Both the position numbers and the translations under genes were made by a program. A stretch of DNA of 64,000 bases, from the NCBI GenBank assembly GCA_025449975.1, contig JANWIG010000043.1:1-64000 (forward strand), given 5' to 3'. Numbering within the stretch: position 1 is the first letter of the stretch; every line of letters starts with the position of its first letter. The notes beneath the pieces are model-generated. The model searched no databases, had not been told where the DNA came from, and saw nothing but the letters and a program-made list of their open reading frames with translations. Shown here piece by piece: positions 1 through 8,787 of the stretch. Source of the stretch: Thermoactinomycetaceae bacterium. GTDB lineage: Bacteria; Bacillota; Bacilli; Thermoactinomycetales; Thermoactinomycetaceae.

Positions 1-267
1 GAAATCTAATTAAAATGCAATAAGTTCATTTATGTTTACCTATGGTTTTATAGTCACTACGTGGATTGAAATCGAGTATTTGCCTCAGGGATTGGAGGCA
101 ATTTTGGAATTTCAGGTTTTATAGTCACTACGTGGATTGAAATCTAGGCTTCGACGGTTTTTATCGCATCTCAGACACTCTTGTTTTATAGTCACTACGT
201 GGATTGAAATATGTAGCCACTAATTAGCTCATCCATTAGAATCAACTCCGTTTTATAGTCATTATGT
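1..267 (+). CRISPR. 3' end of a CRISPR array
   Basis: Three full 28-bp repeats (45-72, 116-143, 183-210) are identical; they begin GTTTTATAGTCAC and end GTGGATTGAAAT. The window opens on the last five bases of an earlier repeat (1-5), so the array continues to the left. Spacers are 39, 43, 39 and 39 bp and unrelated to each other. A fourth repeat at 250-267 keeps only its first 18 bp with two changes, as expected of a terminal degenerate repeat. The ATTGAAA end is typical of type I-B/III repeats and implies left-to-right transcription. No cas gene lies in the window. Confidence 0.95.
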
Positions 268-564
268 TTGGAGATGGATCTGCTTTTCTGCTATCGAGAA
301 TTGAAACACTAGCAATGTTAATGGTGAGATAACTATCAATCTGATTTCAAAAAATACAAATAAATCGATCGGATTTCTTGATGTGCAGCGAACCTCATTT
401 TTGGGGAAAAGGTCAAACCCCAGATGTATCAAGGGATTCCGCCTATTTTTTAAAAAATCAAAAAACAACACTGGAGGTCCGCTGCAAAAATCGCTATTTT
501 GCATCATTTGTGGTATTGCTCTATAATAGATTTTACAAGGCTTTTGGGTGATGTAGAAGTTGGG
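268..564 (+). promoter_or_regulatory. Probable CRISPR leader for the second array
   Basis: This 297-bp block without repeats separates the degenerate last repeat of the first array from the first repeat of the second. It has a near-perfect inverted repeat (384-396 with 474-486, 12 of 13 positions) built on TGCAGCGAACCTC, A/T-rich runs, and a promoter-like pair TTGCAT (499-504), 17 bp, TATAAT (522-527). The -10 lies 37 bp before the first repeat. Position, composition and promoter fit a leader; that it works as one is inferred. Confidence 0.7.
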
Positions 565-928
565 GCTCTATAGTCACTATGTGGATTGAAATGTTGCTTA
601 CCAAGACGGACATGCATCCAGCTGATCGTCCAGGCTCTATAGTCACTATGTGGATTGAAATGTGTATGGTGTTACTTCAACATCTTCTGGTGTTACTTCC
701 GCTTTATAGTTACTACGTGGATTGAAATGATTACTAAAGCTACTATCACAATGTAAGGAATTGTCATTCTGCTTTATAGCTACTATGTGGATTGAAGTGC
801 GAGAAGGTAAGGGATGGGAGACGCAAAGACAACTTGTTTTATAGTCACTATGTGGATTGAAATATAAAAGAGGTGACCGTTTAAATGGCGAAAGCCAAAG
901 GTTTTATAGTCACTATGTGGATTGAAAT
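565..928 (+). CRISPR. Second CRISPR array, six repeats
   Basis: Repeats of 28 bp lie at 565-592, 634-661, 701-728, 771-798, 836-863 and 901-928, with spacers of 41, 39, 42, 37 and 37 bp. They differ from the first array mainly by CACTATGTGG instead of CACTACGTGG. The two leader-proximal copies begin GCTCTATAG, the middle two begin GCTTTATAG with changes at positions 10-11, and the last two begin GTTTTATAG. The copy at 771-798 ends GAAGT instead of GAAAT. Orientation is the same as in the first array. Confidence 0.95.
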
Positions 929-990
929 CTGAGGCAGCTTAAGCTTAATGATATTTTTTATTTCCGAATACTTCTATATCCAACCAAAAG

Positions 991-1036
991 AAAGTGACCC
1001 CCAATGAATGAACATCCATTGGAGGTCACTTTTTTA
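991..1036 (+). terminator. Intrinsic terminator after the CRISPR array
   Basis: The arms AAAGTGACC..CCAATG (991-1006) and CATTGGAGGTCACTTTT pair with a short loop and are followed by a T run at 1030-1035. It can stop transcripts leaving the array and may also serve the converging minus-strand gene. Confidence 0.7.
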
Positions 1037-1747
1037 GATTAAGGAAAAACGATATTGAAAGGTATAGCAGTCGGCGCGGTCGGTCATCAGACTGATCAGG
1101 ATCAAACGACCTCGGTAATCAAAGACTTTGCGTGTAATGCGGACAATTGGAATACTGGCGTTTTTAGGCATTTCTAGTTCGTCGATCTCTTCGGGAGAAG
1201 CGAGTGAAGAGATCAGTGTTTCTTCGCATTCGTTTGGATGGTAGCCTAAGATTTTAATTGCATCGTAGATCGATATATTTCGTTTAGTTAAACGAGGCTT
1301 TAAACGGTCTAATGGAATAAGGTTTGGTATATAGGTTTTATGGATCGCTGTAATCATGTCATCCCGCATATGTATCGTATGGTAAAACAAAGCAGGTGCT
1401 TCGATTTCCTCTCGAATTTCGCGAGGAATTTCCCGCTCTTGCGTGATAATTTTAAGTTGCAAGACACTTTCTTTCCCAGTGTCGTCACTATCTTTGATGA
1501 CATCACCACGGCGGTTGAGACGATAGGGAAGAGGACGAACCGATCTTTTTTTGGTCGTGTTTTCAGCTGAATAGACCAGACCTTCTCGAATCAACGCGTT
1601 GACTGCATTTTGAATCGTAGCTGCATGAGCGTCAAACTCTTTCATCAACTCGAAATTAGTCGGAAAATCTTGACCTGGTTTTAAGTGACCGCGGAGAATT
1701 CTGTCTCGCAGTTGTTGATAAATATCTTGCCATTTTGTTCTGACCAC
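1034..1747 (-). CDS. GntR/HutC-family transcriptional regulator (UTRA domain)
   Basis: This 237-residue protein has an N-terminal GntR winged helix (about residues 5-75, with the pattern IYQQLRDRILRG..PGQ and a recognition-helix region ending NALIREGLVY). A UTRA ligand-binding domain (about 85-235) follows, ending in the typical SLMTDRADCYTFQYRF strand. Such proteins are DNA-binding repressors that respond to small metabolites, often sugars or amino-acid derivatives. The start is GTG with GGAGGAG 10 bases upstream. It stands alone between the CRISPR locus and an AT-rich gap, so no target or ligand can be proposed from context. Confidence 0.88.
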   Translation of the reverse strand: MVRTKWQDIYQQLRDRILRGHLKPGQDFPTNFELMKEFDAHAATIQNAVNALIREGLVYSAENTTKKRSVRPLPYRLNRRGDVIKDSDDTGKESVLQLKIITQEREIPREIREEIEAPALFYHTIHMRDDMITAIHKTYIPNLIPLDRLKPRLTKRNISIYDAIKILGYHPNECEETLISSLASPEEIDELEMPKNASIPIVRITRKVFDYRGRLILISLMTDRADCYTFQYRFSLI

Positions 1748-2134
1748 TTTTAAGAAACTCCTCCACAGTTATCCCTCTCATAAACTTCCTCTTTTTAATA
1801 GGAATATAAAAAGGAATAATTAAAATATTAAAAAATGAAAAGAAAATACATATAATACTCTTTAAGAAACAACTATGATGAATTTAGTAGAAAAAAGCAG
1901 ATCTACGCATACGAATAGGTGAAACGTGACTTGTGAAATGGCGAAATAATCCTCCCTATCAATATTATTTGAATTTAGTCTAAACGAAGTGCAAAAAAAT
2001 TTAAAGTTTGCTATTGTCAAACGGTTCGTGTATATATAGACTAGAAATTGGGATATTTTTACTTCCTCGTAAATTAAAGGAAAAAGGGGTCTATATCTAG
2101 TCGTTTGTGAAGATGATATAGGGAGGTGACTTCG

Positions 2135-2299
2135 CTGGAAAGGGGACCGATTTTGCCGAAAATCTACGATGAAGCAAAAGTGACCTTGGAAACGATGGAG
2201 GGGAAGAAGGTAGAGTTTGAGTTGCAGGGTGTTACCATTGTTAAGGATCACGAGTCGATTGTGAAAGTTGTTGGCAAGTTGTTTGAGATCGTAGTGTAG
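2135..2299 (+). CDS. Small uncharacterised protein, probable CTG start
   Basis: The frame encodes 54 residues ending VGKLFEIVV; I do not recognise a family. A strong ribosome site GGGAGGTGA (2121-2129) stands 8 bases (counted from GGAGG) before CTG at 2135, which is the best placed start. An in-frame TTG at 2153, with GGAAAGGGG ahead of it, would give 48 residues. The protein is charged, without membrane segments, and two intrinsic terminators follow directly, as expected for a real monocistronic gene. The frame on the opposite strand has no ribosome site and is taken as a shadow. Confidence 0.55.
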   Translation: MERGPILPKIYDEAKVTLETMEGKKVEFELQGVTIVKDHESIVKVVGKLFEIVV

Positions 2300-2386
2300 T
2301 TTTTGACGCGTTTTGGTAGATACATCGAAGGCACTGTCTTCTCCCTTATTACGGATCACAAGGGGAGTTCAGTGTTTGCTTCAGCG

Positions 2387-2416
2387 GATCAAGTCTGATT
2401 AGACTTGGTCTTTTTT
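2387..2416 (+). terminator. Intrinsic terminator
   Basis: A 10-bp stem (GATCAAGTCT with AGACTTGGTC, one G-U pair) with a 4-base loop is followed by six T. It lies about 90 bases after the small ORF ending at 2299. Confidence 0.8.
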
Positions 2417-2429
2417 AAATGGTCTAGAG

Positions 2430-2474
2430 GCGAATCAGCGTTGAGGGTCCGATCGGCTGGTTCGCTTCTTTTTT
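2430..2474 (+). terminator. Second intrinsic terminator in tandem
   Basis: The arms GCGAATCAGC (2430-2439) and GCTGGTTCGC (2456-2465) pair over 10 bp and are followed by TTCTTTTTT. No gene lies between this and the previous terminator. The remaining bases to 2796 hold AT-rich sequence with a TATAAT at 2651-2656 as a possible promoter for the next gene. Confidence 0.75.
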
Positions 2475-2796
2475 AATATTACTCTAGATCAAGAGTTATT
2501 ATTATTTTAAACCATTTCCAATAGTCGGACAAGGGAAAGAGATCTCATTTTACTTTTTTTTCTATTTGTAAAGGTTTTGTATAAAAAATATATAGAAAAT
2601 GACAAAAAGTGCTTATGAATCCTTATTGCTTAAACTGTATAGTTTTATTTTATAATGTAGTGAGATGAAGGAAAATAGGAAGTATTATTTGGTATATTTG
2701 CTAAAAAAACCACTTTTTTGATAGTTGGTTCCAATTAGCAAATCGATCTTTCAGTGGATAGCGCATTTGGTCGGTTTGAGAAACAAGGGGAGACCA

Positions 2797-3834
2797 ATGA
2801 AAAGTAAATTATGGCTTTATATCATAGCGAGTGTTGTTACGTTGTTGATTATCTTTTTCCCACCATACACCGTTTGGTTTCAAACATCCAACTTCGCAGC
2901 AGATTTGGAAAAAAAGGAGACGCCAAAAGAGTCGAATGAGGATGTTAGCAACAGTTTAGAAAAGAAAGGGACGGATTATAAGAGTTTGTCCGAGCTGTTG
3001 AAAGAGTGGAAATACGAAGTAAATATCAATTCACTGGATGGCGAAATTGAATTGATTAATGGAAAGATTCGCGTGACTTTGTACCAGGAAACGCCGGTCT
3101 TAAAGGTGAATGGGGAGTTTGCGCCGCTGAGTAAGCCTCCTTTAAAAGAGAACCAAGATTTTTGGTTGGCTCCAGAGACGATCAAAGAAGTGGAGCGGGT
3201 GATTAATGATCAATCCAAGATCAAAGAGATCCCCGCAGTGGCCAAACAACGTGTGCCAGTAAAACAGATGATTAGGTATTTATCATTTTTGGAAGTACCG
3301 ATCAAAGGAGCGCATGTGAGTACGAAAGAATCGCAATTGCCCGGGGCCCCACGAGCATACCGAAATGGTTACCATGAGGGGATCGATTGGTACGATTATA
3401 CGAGCGGTGTCAAGATTACCAAAAAAACGCCTGTTTATTCCATTGCCGATGGGATTGTAGTGCGGGTGGATCATGATTATAAGGAGTTGACGGCAAAAGA
3501 ACGTGCTCGTTTGTTGAAATTAAGTTCGATTTATGATCGTACGCCTGAATATGCATTGGATAAATTACGTGGTCGCTCGGTTTGGGTACAATGTGAAAAA
3601 GGTGTCTTGGCACGCTATGTTCATTTGGATCTCGTTTCTAAAGATTTAAAAGTAGGGGATCGAATCAAGCAAGGCGATTATATCGGAAATGTAGGGAACT
3701 CTGGAACCAGTGAAGGAGTGCTTGGTAATTCAGAAGGTTTGCATTTGCACCTGGACCTTTTGATCTATGGTGAATGGTTTTGGGAGAACTATACGATGAA
3801 GGAAAGACGAAAAATCTTAGAAAATATCTTTTAG
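2797..3834 (+). CDS. M23 (LytM-type) metallopeptidase, membrane-anchored
   Basis: This 345-residue protein has an N-terminal membrane anchor (about residues 5-28) and a linker rich in Lys/Glu. The C-terminal peptidase domain has the zinc motif H193xxxD197 (HEGID) and H316xH318 (GLHLHLD), plus YVHLD at 275-279. Family members cut peptide bridges or stems in peptidoglycan outside the membrane. ATG at 2797 was chosen because AGGGGAGA lies just before it; an ATG-like frame extension to 2725 has no ribosome site. It is monocistronic, with a terminator directly after it. Whether it acts in growth, sporulation or germination cannot be told. Confidence 0.88.
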   Translation: MKSKLWLYIIASVVTLLIIFFPPYTVWFQTSNFAADLEKKETPKESNEDVSNSLEKKGTDYKSLSELLKEWKYEVNINSLDGEIELINGKIRVTLYQETPVLKVNGEFAPLSKPPLKENQDFWLAPETIKEVERVINDQSKIKEIPAVAKQRVPVKQMIRYLSFLEVPIKGAHVSTKESQLPGAPRAYRNGYHEGIDWYDYTSGVKITKKTPVYSIADGIVVRVDHDYKELTAKERARLLKLSSIYDRTPEYALDKLRGRSVWVQCEKGVLARYVHLDLVSKDLKVGDRIKQGDYIGNVGNSGTSEGVLGNSEGLHLHLDLLIYGEWFWENYTMKERRKILENIF

Positions 3835-3843
3835 AATATGGAA

Positions 3844-3882
3844 AACTCTTACCTAAAAAAACAAGGTAAGAGTTCTTTTTTA
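3844..3882 (+). terminator. Intrinsic terminator of the M23 gene
   Basis: AACTCTTACCT (3844-3854) pairs perfectly with AGGTAAGAGTT (3864-3874), followed by CTTTTTT. Confidence 0.9.
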
Positions 3883-4019
3883 GTTTTTTAAGGAAAAAAG
3901 TTTCTATTTATGTCATGGATTTTAAAAGAAAATGAATTTATCATTTATTTTTCCTTGAAAGCCGTCGTTTATTGTAAAATGAGAAAGGAAATTAGTGATT
4001 TAGACGGGGGTTAGGCAAA

Positions 4020-4556
4020 ATGAAAAGTTTAGTTGCCCGACTGGTAGAATATGATGGGACGATCGTTTCCTATCTCAATCGGCAGTGGAAATGCCAGCTC
4101 CTCGATGTGTTAATGCCACGATTAACTCATCTGGGCGGTGCTACCGCATCACTGACTTTTTTACTTTGCTGGTGGTTTTTTAGTACTCCAGAGTCAAAAA
4201 TATGGGCAGTGGAGGGCTTGATTGCGTTGACTAGCAGTCACCTTGCTGTTGTCTTGATTAAGAAATACTTACCTCGTCTTCGACCTTATCTGAAAATCTC
4301 CGAATTAAATACATTTCCTAATCCACTGACCGATTTTTCATTTCCTTCGGGACATACAACGGCGGTCTTTTCTCTGACAGCCACCTTTATTTTACACGAG
4401 GCATTCTTGTTTTTTATTCTTTTCCCGATCGCTGGTCTGGTGGCCTTCTCGCGAATGTATCTCGCCCTACATTACCCATCCGACGTCTTGATTGGAGGCT
4501 GTTTGGGAAGCGGATTTGCTGCCCTAACCGTCTATGGAACCCATACGCTCCTGTGA
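4020..4556 (+). CDS. PAP2-family phosphatase (possible undecaprenyl-PP phosphatase)
   Basis: This 178-residue integral membrane protein carries the three PAP2 signature motifs: K81-x6-R88-P89, PSGH at 109-112, and S144R145..H151xxxD155. Several hydrophobic segments surround them. Enzymes of this family remove phosphate from lipid phosphates; in Bacilli, members such as BcrC recycle undecaprenyl pyrophosphate for wall synthesis, while others act on phosphatidylglycerophosphate. Size and motifs fit either. ATG 4020 follows a weak site (GGGGGTTAGG). Confidence 0.85.
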   Translation: MKSLVARLVEYDGTIVSYLNRQWKCQLLDVLMPRLTHLGGATASLTFLLCWWFFSTPESKIWAVEGLIALTSSHLAVVLIKKYLPRLRPYLKISELNTFPNPLTDFSFPSGHTTAVFSLTATFILHEAFLFFILFPIAGLVAFSRMYLALHYPSDVLIGGCLGSGFAALTVYGTHTLL

Positions 4557-4580
4557 AAAAGTAGGCGAGTAGAAATAAAT

Positions 4581-4610
4581 AGCCAAGGAAGGGCTCTCTC
4601 TTCCTTGGCT
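4581..4610. terminator. Hairpin between converging genes
   Basis: AGCCAAGGAAG and CTTCCTTGGCT form a perfect 11-bp stem between two convergent genes. T tracts on either side are short, so it is at best a weak bidirectional terminator. Confidence 0.5.
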
Positions 4611-4627
4611 GTGTGGATGAGTAATGA

Positions 4628-5044
4628 TTATTTACGAGGATAATAGTAAAGAATGCGTCCATTGGTCATATGAAGTTCACCTTGCAGACTTTTCGCGATG
4701 AAACGGGAGTATTCATTGGCTTTGTTCCGGTCGCCTGCTGTTGCACGATCAGGGACAACTACTTGGATATACGTATTTCCAGTCTCATTTTCTTTTCCGA
4801 CACCGATAAGTAAATAATAGTATTGGGAAGGTTCTTTTCCTTTTAAGACAAGATAACGACTTCCTTTTTCTTCCTTTTCCTCAATCATATATGGGAAAGC
4901 TGCTCCAGTATAATCCCATCCGAGTTGTTGGCCGGTACGTCTCATTTTTTCTTGGTAATCCTGAAAAATGCTTTTGACCGTGTCCAAGTTGACATCGTCT
5001 TGTTTGGAACCTTCTACCAATTTGATAAAAGCGCTTTTACTCAA
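4628..5044 (-). CDS. Conserved protein of unknown function (DUF1885-like)
   Basis: A 138-residue soluble protein that begins SKSAFIKLVEGSKQ and contains an aromatic strand QYYYLLIGVG near the middle. It resembles, from memory, the DUF1885 family of Bacillus and Geobacillus, for which no function is known to me. The TTG start at 5044 is preferred because AAGGGGAG stands 7 bases upstream; the ATG 36 bases earlier has no ribosome site. Confidence 0.7.
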   Translation of the reverse strand: MSKSAFIKLVEGSKQDDVNLDTVKSIFQDYQEKMRRTGQQLGWDYTGAAFPYMIEEKEEKGSRYLVLKGKEPSQYYYLLIGVGKENETGNTYIQVVVPDRATAGDRNKANEYSRFIAKSLQGELHMTNGRILYYYPRK

Positions 5045-5184
5045 ATCGCTTCTCCCCTTAAGTACTTTTCTCATTCTCATCTTAGCATGATGAAGACCAA
5101 TGTCAAATACACATTATTGTCGATTGTATCTTTCTCTTAACTATGATAAAATTTCTTTTAGTAAAGTGTAAGGGGATGAATCTG

Positions 5185-5637
5185 TTGCGCAAGGCGGATC
5201 TACTCGATGAGCTCCGCGCTGAAATCGGAGTTGTTTCTGATAAGTGTCAAGGAGACATCGAAAAGCTCTATAGATTCGTATGTCAAATTTTATTCGATAA
5301 GATGAATTCCTATCAGTATGTAGCTATTTACTTTGCAAAGACAGATCATTTTCGTTGTCACATCAAACAAGGTAAAAGTTCACTTCCTTTAAGCATCCCC
5401 TTTGGTGAAGGGTTATTCAGTCTGGCGGCGTTGCATGGTGACGTGATCATGGAAAGAGTGGGTACAACGATGCAGGCTGTGGTTCCATTTTATCGTGGGC
5501 ATCACTTGGTAGGCGAATTGGTTGTACTTAGTGCTGCTGACGAGGGAATGGATGACGAAGACCTTACTTTGTTTTGTGAAATCGCATCTTTACTTGAGAG
5601 AAAGGTAAGGGAAAGCTTTCCGAAATCGGATGTTTAG
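5185..5637 (+). CDS. GAF-domain protein
   Basis: About 150 residues fold as a single GAF-like domain: an initial helix (ADLLDELRAEIG..), the strand SYQYVAIYFAK, and the central pattern LSIPFGEGLFSLAALHG followed by VVPFYRGHHLVGELVVLS. Free-standing GAF proteins sense small ligands or act as methionine sulfoxide reductases, but the spaced cysteines of the latter are not present here. The start is uncertain: TTG 5185 has AAGGGG nine bases upstream; ATG 5176 and ATG 5143 are in frame but poorly placed. Confidence 0.7.
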   Translation: MRKADLLDELRAEIGVVSDKCQGDIEKLYRFVCQILFDKMNSYQYVAIYFAKTDHFRCHIKQGKSSLPLSIPFGEGLFSLAALHGDVIMERVGTTMQAVVPFYRGHHLVGELVVLSAADEGMDDEDLTLFCEIASLLERKVRESFPKSDV

Positions 5638-5780
5638 AAAGCGGTAAAATAGGGAATAATAAGCAAACACTGAGAGAATCGAGAGACATTTTATTTTACT
5701 ATATAAATTAATAATCGCTAAGAGACCCATTCTGCTGCTAAATTTTATTTCGAAAATTAAATAATGAGGAGGAGATACCT

Positions 5781-6083
5781 TTGAGCCATGAAAGACTATA
5801 TGACGAATCGGAGCAATCACGCGTCCGTTTTGTAGGGTTTGTGTCTGATTTGGGTGGTCGATATGACTTCGGTATTGTTTATACTCACATGTTTTTCGGA
5901 AAACCTTTAGTTATTTGCATGCAAACAGGCCGCTCCTCCTTACTTTCGATAGAAGACGTAGATGATTTAGATTATCTAAAGGAGAACTTTAGCTTGCGTT
6001 CTTTAGATGAAGCAGAAGAACTAGCGATCTTTTTGCGAAACAATTTGCCTTCAAATCTGTTTGACGCAGAAGTAGAACGCTAG
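5781..6083 (+). CDS. Small conserved protein (DUF3055-like)
   Basis: A 100-residue protein starting at TTG after a strong AGGAGGAG site. The core VRFVGFVSD..YDFGIVYTHMFFGKPLV followed by QTGRSSLL resembles the DUF3055 family found in spore-forming Bacilli; I recall no assigned function. It has no signal peptide or membrane segment and is followed by a clear terminator. Confidence 0.7.
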   Translation: MSHERLYDESEQSRVRFVGFVSDLGGRYDFGIVYTHMFFGKPLVICMQTGRSSLLSIEDVDDLDYLKENFSLRSLDEAEELAIFLRNNLPSNLFDAEVER

Positions 6084-6127
6084 TACTCTGTGAATCGTTG
6101 GATGTTAAAATCGTATCGAAGAGTTCG

Positions 6128-6158
6128 GAGCAAATCATTTGATTTGCTCTTTTTTTTA
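6128..6158 (+). terminator. Intrinsic terminator
   Basis: GAGCAAATCA (6128-6137) pairs perfectly with TGATTTGCTC (6140-6149), followed by nine T. Beyond it, 6159-6300 is AT-rich and holds no gene that I can see. Confidence 0.9.
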
Positions 6159-6301
6159 TTTATAACATAATTACATTTATAGTATGACATATTTCGAAAG
6201 TACTAGCAACTAAAACATGACATAATCTAGGTTTATATAATAGTTTTTTTAGGGGGACTTTTCTGTCTTATTTTCAGATAGAAGAAATTGCCGAATATAG
6301 C

Positions 6302-6331
6302 AAAAAGAGGATCCATTATCCGATCCTCTTT
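6302..6331 (-). terminator. Intrinsic terminator of speA
   Basis: On the minus strand AAAGAGGATC and GATCCTCTTT form a 10-bp stem directly after the speA stop, with a five-T tract on that strand. Confidence 0.7.
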
Positions 6332-6341
6332 CTATCTTTTT

Positions 6342-7799
6342 TCAGCGAATCACTTTGATTTGATTTAAAGTAGGGTCTTCGGGGCCCTTGACCGGTAAGC
6401 CGGCAGCAATATGCTCAAGAATATATTGGATATTCGCTTCTGTAATTTGTTCGCCTGGTTGGATCACTGGAATTCCCGGGGGATAGATCATGATAAATTC
6501 GGCCATGATCCGCCCTGCTGCCTCCTTTAACGGAACCGAAATGGTATCGCAATAAAAAGCATCGCGGGGAGATAAGATCAGTTCGGGAATTTCCGGCAGT
6601 CGAACCCGAAGTTCGATGCGTTGGTTGGCGGCATAGAAATGATCTGAAAGATCCCGTAATCCTCTGAGAAGGGCATCGATCGTTTCCATACTATCTCCTG
6701 GAGTGATGACACAGAGAATATTATATAAATCACTTAACTCTACTTCGATCTGATGATGTTGACGAAGCCACTTTTCGGCCTCATAGCCATTGATTCCTAA
6801 ATATTTGAGGTGGATGGTCAGTTTTGTTTCGTCGAGATCGTAGAGCGACTCCTGATCCAACCATTCTCTTCCCATACAGATGAGACCGGGAATCTCATTA
6901 ATCTGTTTGCGTGCATAGTCGGCTAGTTGCAATGATTGTTCTAGCATGCGATGTCCTTCTGTCGCGAGGTAACGGCGAGCCGTATCGAGAGAAGCGAGTA
7001 GTAGATAAGAAGTAGAAGTAGTTGTTAACATACTGATAATCGATTGCACCCGATGAGGGCTGACAAGTCCTTCTTTCATATTTAAGATGGAGCTTTGCGT
7101 GAGGGAACCACCTAACTTATGCACGCTGGTGGCAGCGAGATCCGCCCCAGCCTCCATCGCTGAAAGAGGTAAGCGTTCGTGAAAATGCGTATGAACCCCA
7201 TGCGCTTCATCGACGAGTACAGGAATACCATATTGATGTACGCGATCGACAATCTCTTTTAAATGACAGGCAATCCCATAGTAAGTAGGGTTAATCACTA
7301 AAACAGCTTTGGTATCTGGATGTTTTTGAATCATTTGCTCTACTTCCGCGGCGCTGATGCCGTGAGCAATTCCTAGCTTCTCATCCATTTTGGGATGAAT
7401 AAAGATCGGATGAGCGCCGGCGAGGATGATGGCAGTTAAAACCGATTTATGCACATTTCGTGGAACGATGATTTTGTCGCCAGGTGAGCAGACCGACATC
7501 ACCATGGTCATAATCGCTCCACTGGTTCCTTGCACAGAGAAGAAAGTATGGTCTGCCCCAAAAGCTTCTGCTGCTAGATCTTGGGCTTCTTTGATGATTC
7601 CATGGGGATGATGGAGATCATCAAGGGGCTCAATATTGATCAAATCGATGGATAAGGCATTAGGACCGATGAAACGACGAAATTCTGGATCCATTCCATG
7701 TCCTTTTTTATGTCCAGGGATATGAAATTGGTATGGATTCTTACTGGCATGTTCGCATAATTTAGTGAAGAGTGGTGTAGAAAACTGTTTTTGATTCAT
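6342..7799 (-). CDS. speA: Arginine decarboxylase (Orn/Lys/Arg decarboxylase family)
   Basis: This 485-residue PLP enzyme matches the Bacillus SpeA type over its full length. N-terminal FHIPGHKKG (25-33), the substrate-site segment TFFSVQGTSGA (85-95), VLVDEAHG (194-201, with D197 and H200 for PLP) and the Schiff-base lysine K228 in SVHKLGG are visible, as is the C-terminal YPPGIPVIQPGE. It converts arginine to agmatine, the first step of polyamine synthesis; a lysine or ornithine preference cannot be excluded by eye. ATG follows GGCGGGAAC. Confidence 0.92.
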   Translation of the reverse strand: MNQKQFSTPLFTKLCEHASKNPYQFHIPGHKKGHGMDPEFRRFIGPNALSIDLINIEPLDDLHHPHGIIKEAQDLAAEAFGADHTFFSVQGTSGAIMTMVMSVCSPGDKIIVPRNVHKSVLTAIILAGAHPIFIHPKMDEKLGIAHGISAAEVEQMIQKHPDTKAVLVINPTYYGIACHLKEIVDRVHQYGIPVLVDEAHGVHTHFHERLPLSAMEAGADLAATSVHKLGGSLTQSSILNMKEGLVSPHRVQSIISMLTTTSTSYLLLASLDTARRYLATEGHRMLEQSLQLADYARKQINEIPGLICMGREWLDQESLYDLDETKLTIHLKYLGINGYEAEKWLRQHHQIEVELSDLYNILCVITPGDSMETIDALLRGLRDLSDHFYAANQRIELRVRLPEIPELILSPRDAFYCDTISVPLKEAAGRIMAEFIMIYPPGIPVIQPGEQITEANIQYILEHIAAGLPVKGPEDPTLNQIKVIR

Positions 7800-7911
7800 A
7801 GGTTCCCGCCTGCCTTCTAAATTACTTTTGCACGCACGACGGATAGTATAACAGAAAGTTTAATAGAAAAAAAGATAGAATCGGCAGTCGGATTAGTGAA
7901 AATTTGGTTGG

Positions 7912-8553
7912 TTATCTACTAGATTCACTTAATGAAAAAGAGAGCTGATAAAGTGGCTCGAGTTGTCGATAAGTTTCCTCAACCTTTGCGATGAAAGTCG
8001 ATTTTGACCAGCGGACCGCTTCTTCGCGCGGCACAACCAACCCACATAAAAATTCCGCTTTTTTCACTTTTTCGAGGCGTTGGAGAATGTTTATTACCTG
8101 CGTTTGCTCCAAATCTTGGATCCGTGTAAATTCCGGACGAGTATGATCTTGTGAGAGCGCAAAATGGAGAGGAAGCGTTGGCCAGACCTTGTCCAATCTC
8201 TCTTGCAATTGCTTGGAAAAGAGCGATTTTTGCTTGCATTCATAGATCAGCGCAAACCAGATAAAAAGATGGGACTGACGCAGTCCTACTTGAAAATGAG
8301 GGTGTGCTTTGTAGCCGCGTTTATTGGTAGAAAAAGCAACCCATGTTTCGTCAGGGGGATGGACGGTACGCCGAGCATGTTTCGCGATATGTACAAAGAC
8401 AGGTTCTTGGAGCAGCGCCGTTAAAAACGTGGATATTTCTGAACCGATTTCGGCAAATTTGGGTTGAATGCGTTCTTTTAAGGCGGCCATCCGTGGAGCT
8501 AATCCATCGATCTCAAAAACAGAAAAATCTGCTTCGGTGAAATAAGGATTCAT
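7912..8553 (-). CDS. yktB: YktB-type protein (DUF1054/UPF0637)
   Basis: This 213-residue protein matches the YktB family of Bacillus: FEIDGLAPRMAALKERIQP, then HIAKHARRTVHPP, then WVAFSTNKRGYKAHPHFQVG. The family has a known fold but no established role that I can name. ATG is preceded by AAGGAGG. It probably shares the minus-strand direction with speA, 112 bp downstream, but no terminator or promoter resolves whether they are cotranscribed. Confidence 0.9.
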   Translation of the reverse strand: MNPYFTEADFSVFEIDGLAPRMAALKERIQPKFAEIGSEISTFLTALLQEPVFVHIAKHARRTVHPPDETWVAFSTNKRGYKAHPHFQVGLRQSHLFIWFALIYECKQKSLFSKQLQERLDKVWPTLPLHFALSQDHTRPEFTRIQDLEQTQVINILQRLEKVKKAEFLCGLVVPREEAVRWSKSTFIAKVEETYRQLEPLYQLSFSLSESSR

Positions 8554-8787
8554 CGTTTAGTCCTCCTTGTATTTCGTTGGCATTATCTTATCAAAATCTT
8601 TTTTAATTCCCAAATAGAACTGCTTTGACTGTTTAAAGGACAAATACCGTGACTTTTTTTCAATTAAAATCGTACATTATCGTACATCGTGTATAATTTT
8701 GTTTGGAGGTTTATTTCCTAGTTGAAGGGGGCATCCTGTAGCCAGATTGTTCATTCCTTGAAATTTAAGACGAAGGGAATGATGTTT

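Noticed and set aside
262-507. 81-codon frame on the minus strand in the CRISPR leader
   Set aside because: No ribosome site or family resemblance; it lies across the inverted repeat and promoter of the leader.
1862-2359. 165-codon frame on the minus strand
   Set aside because: No ribosome site, low-complexity content, and it overlaps the better supported small plus-strand gene and its ribosome site.
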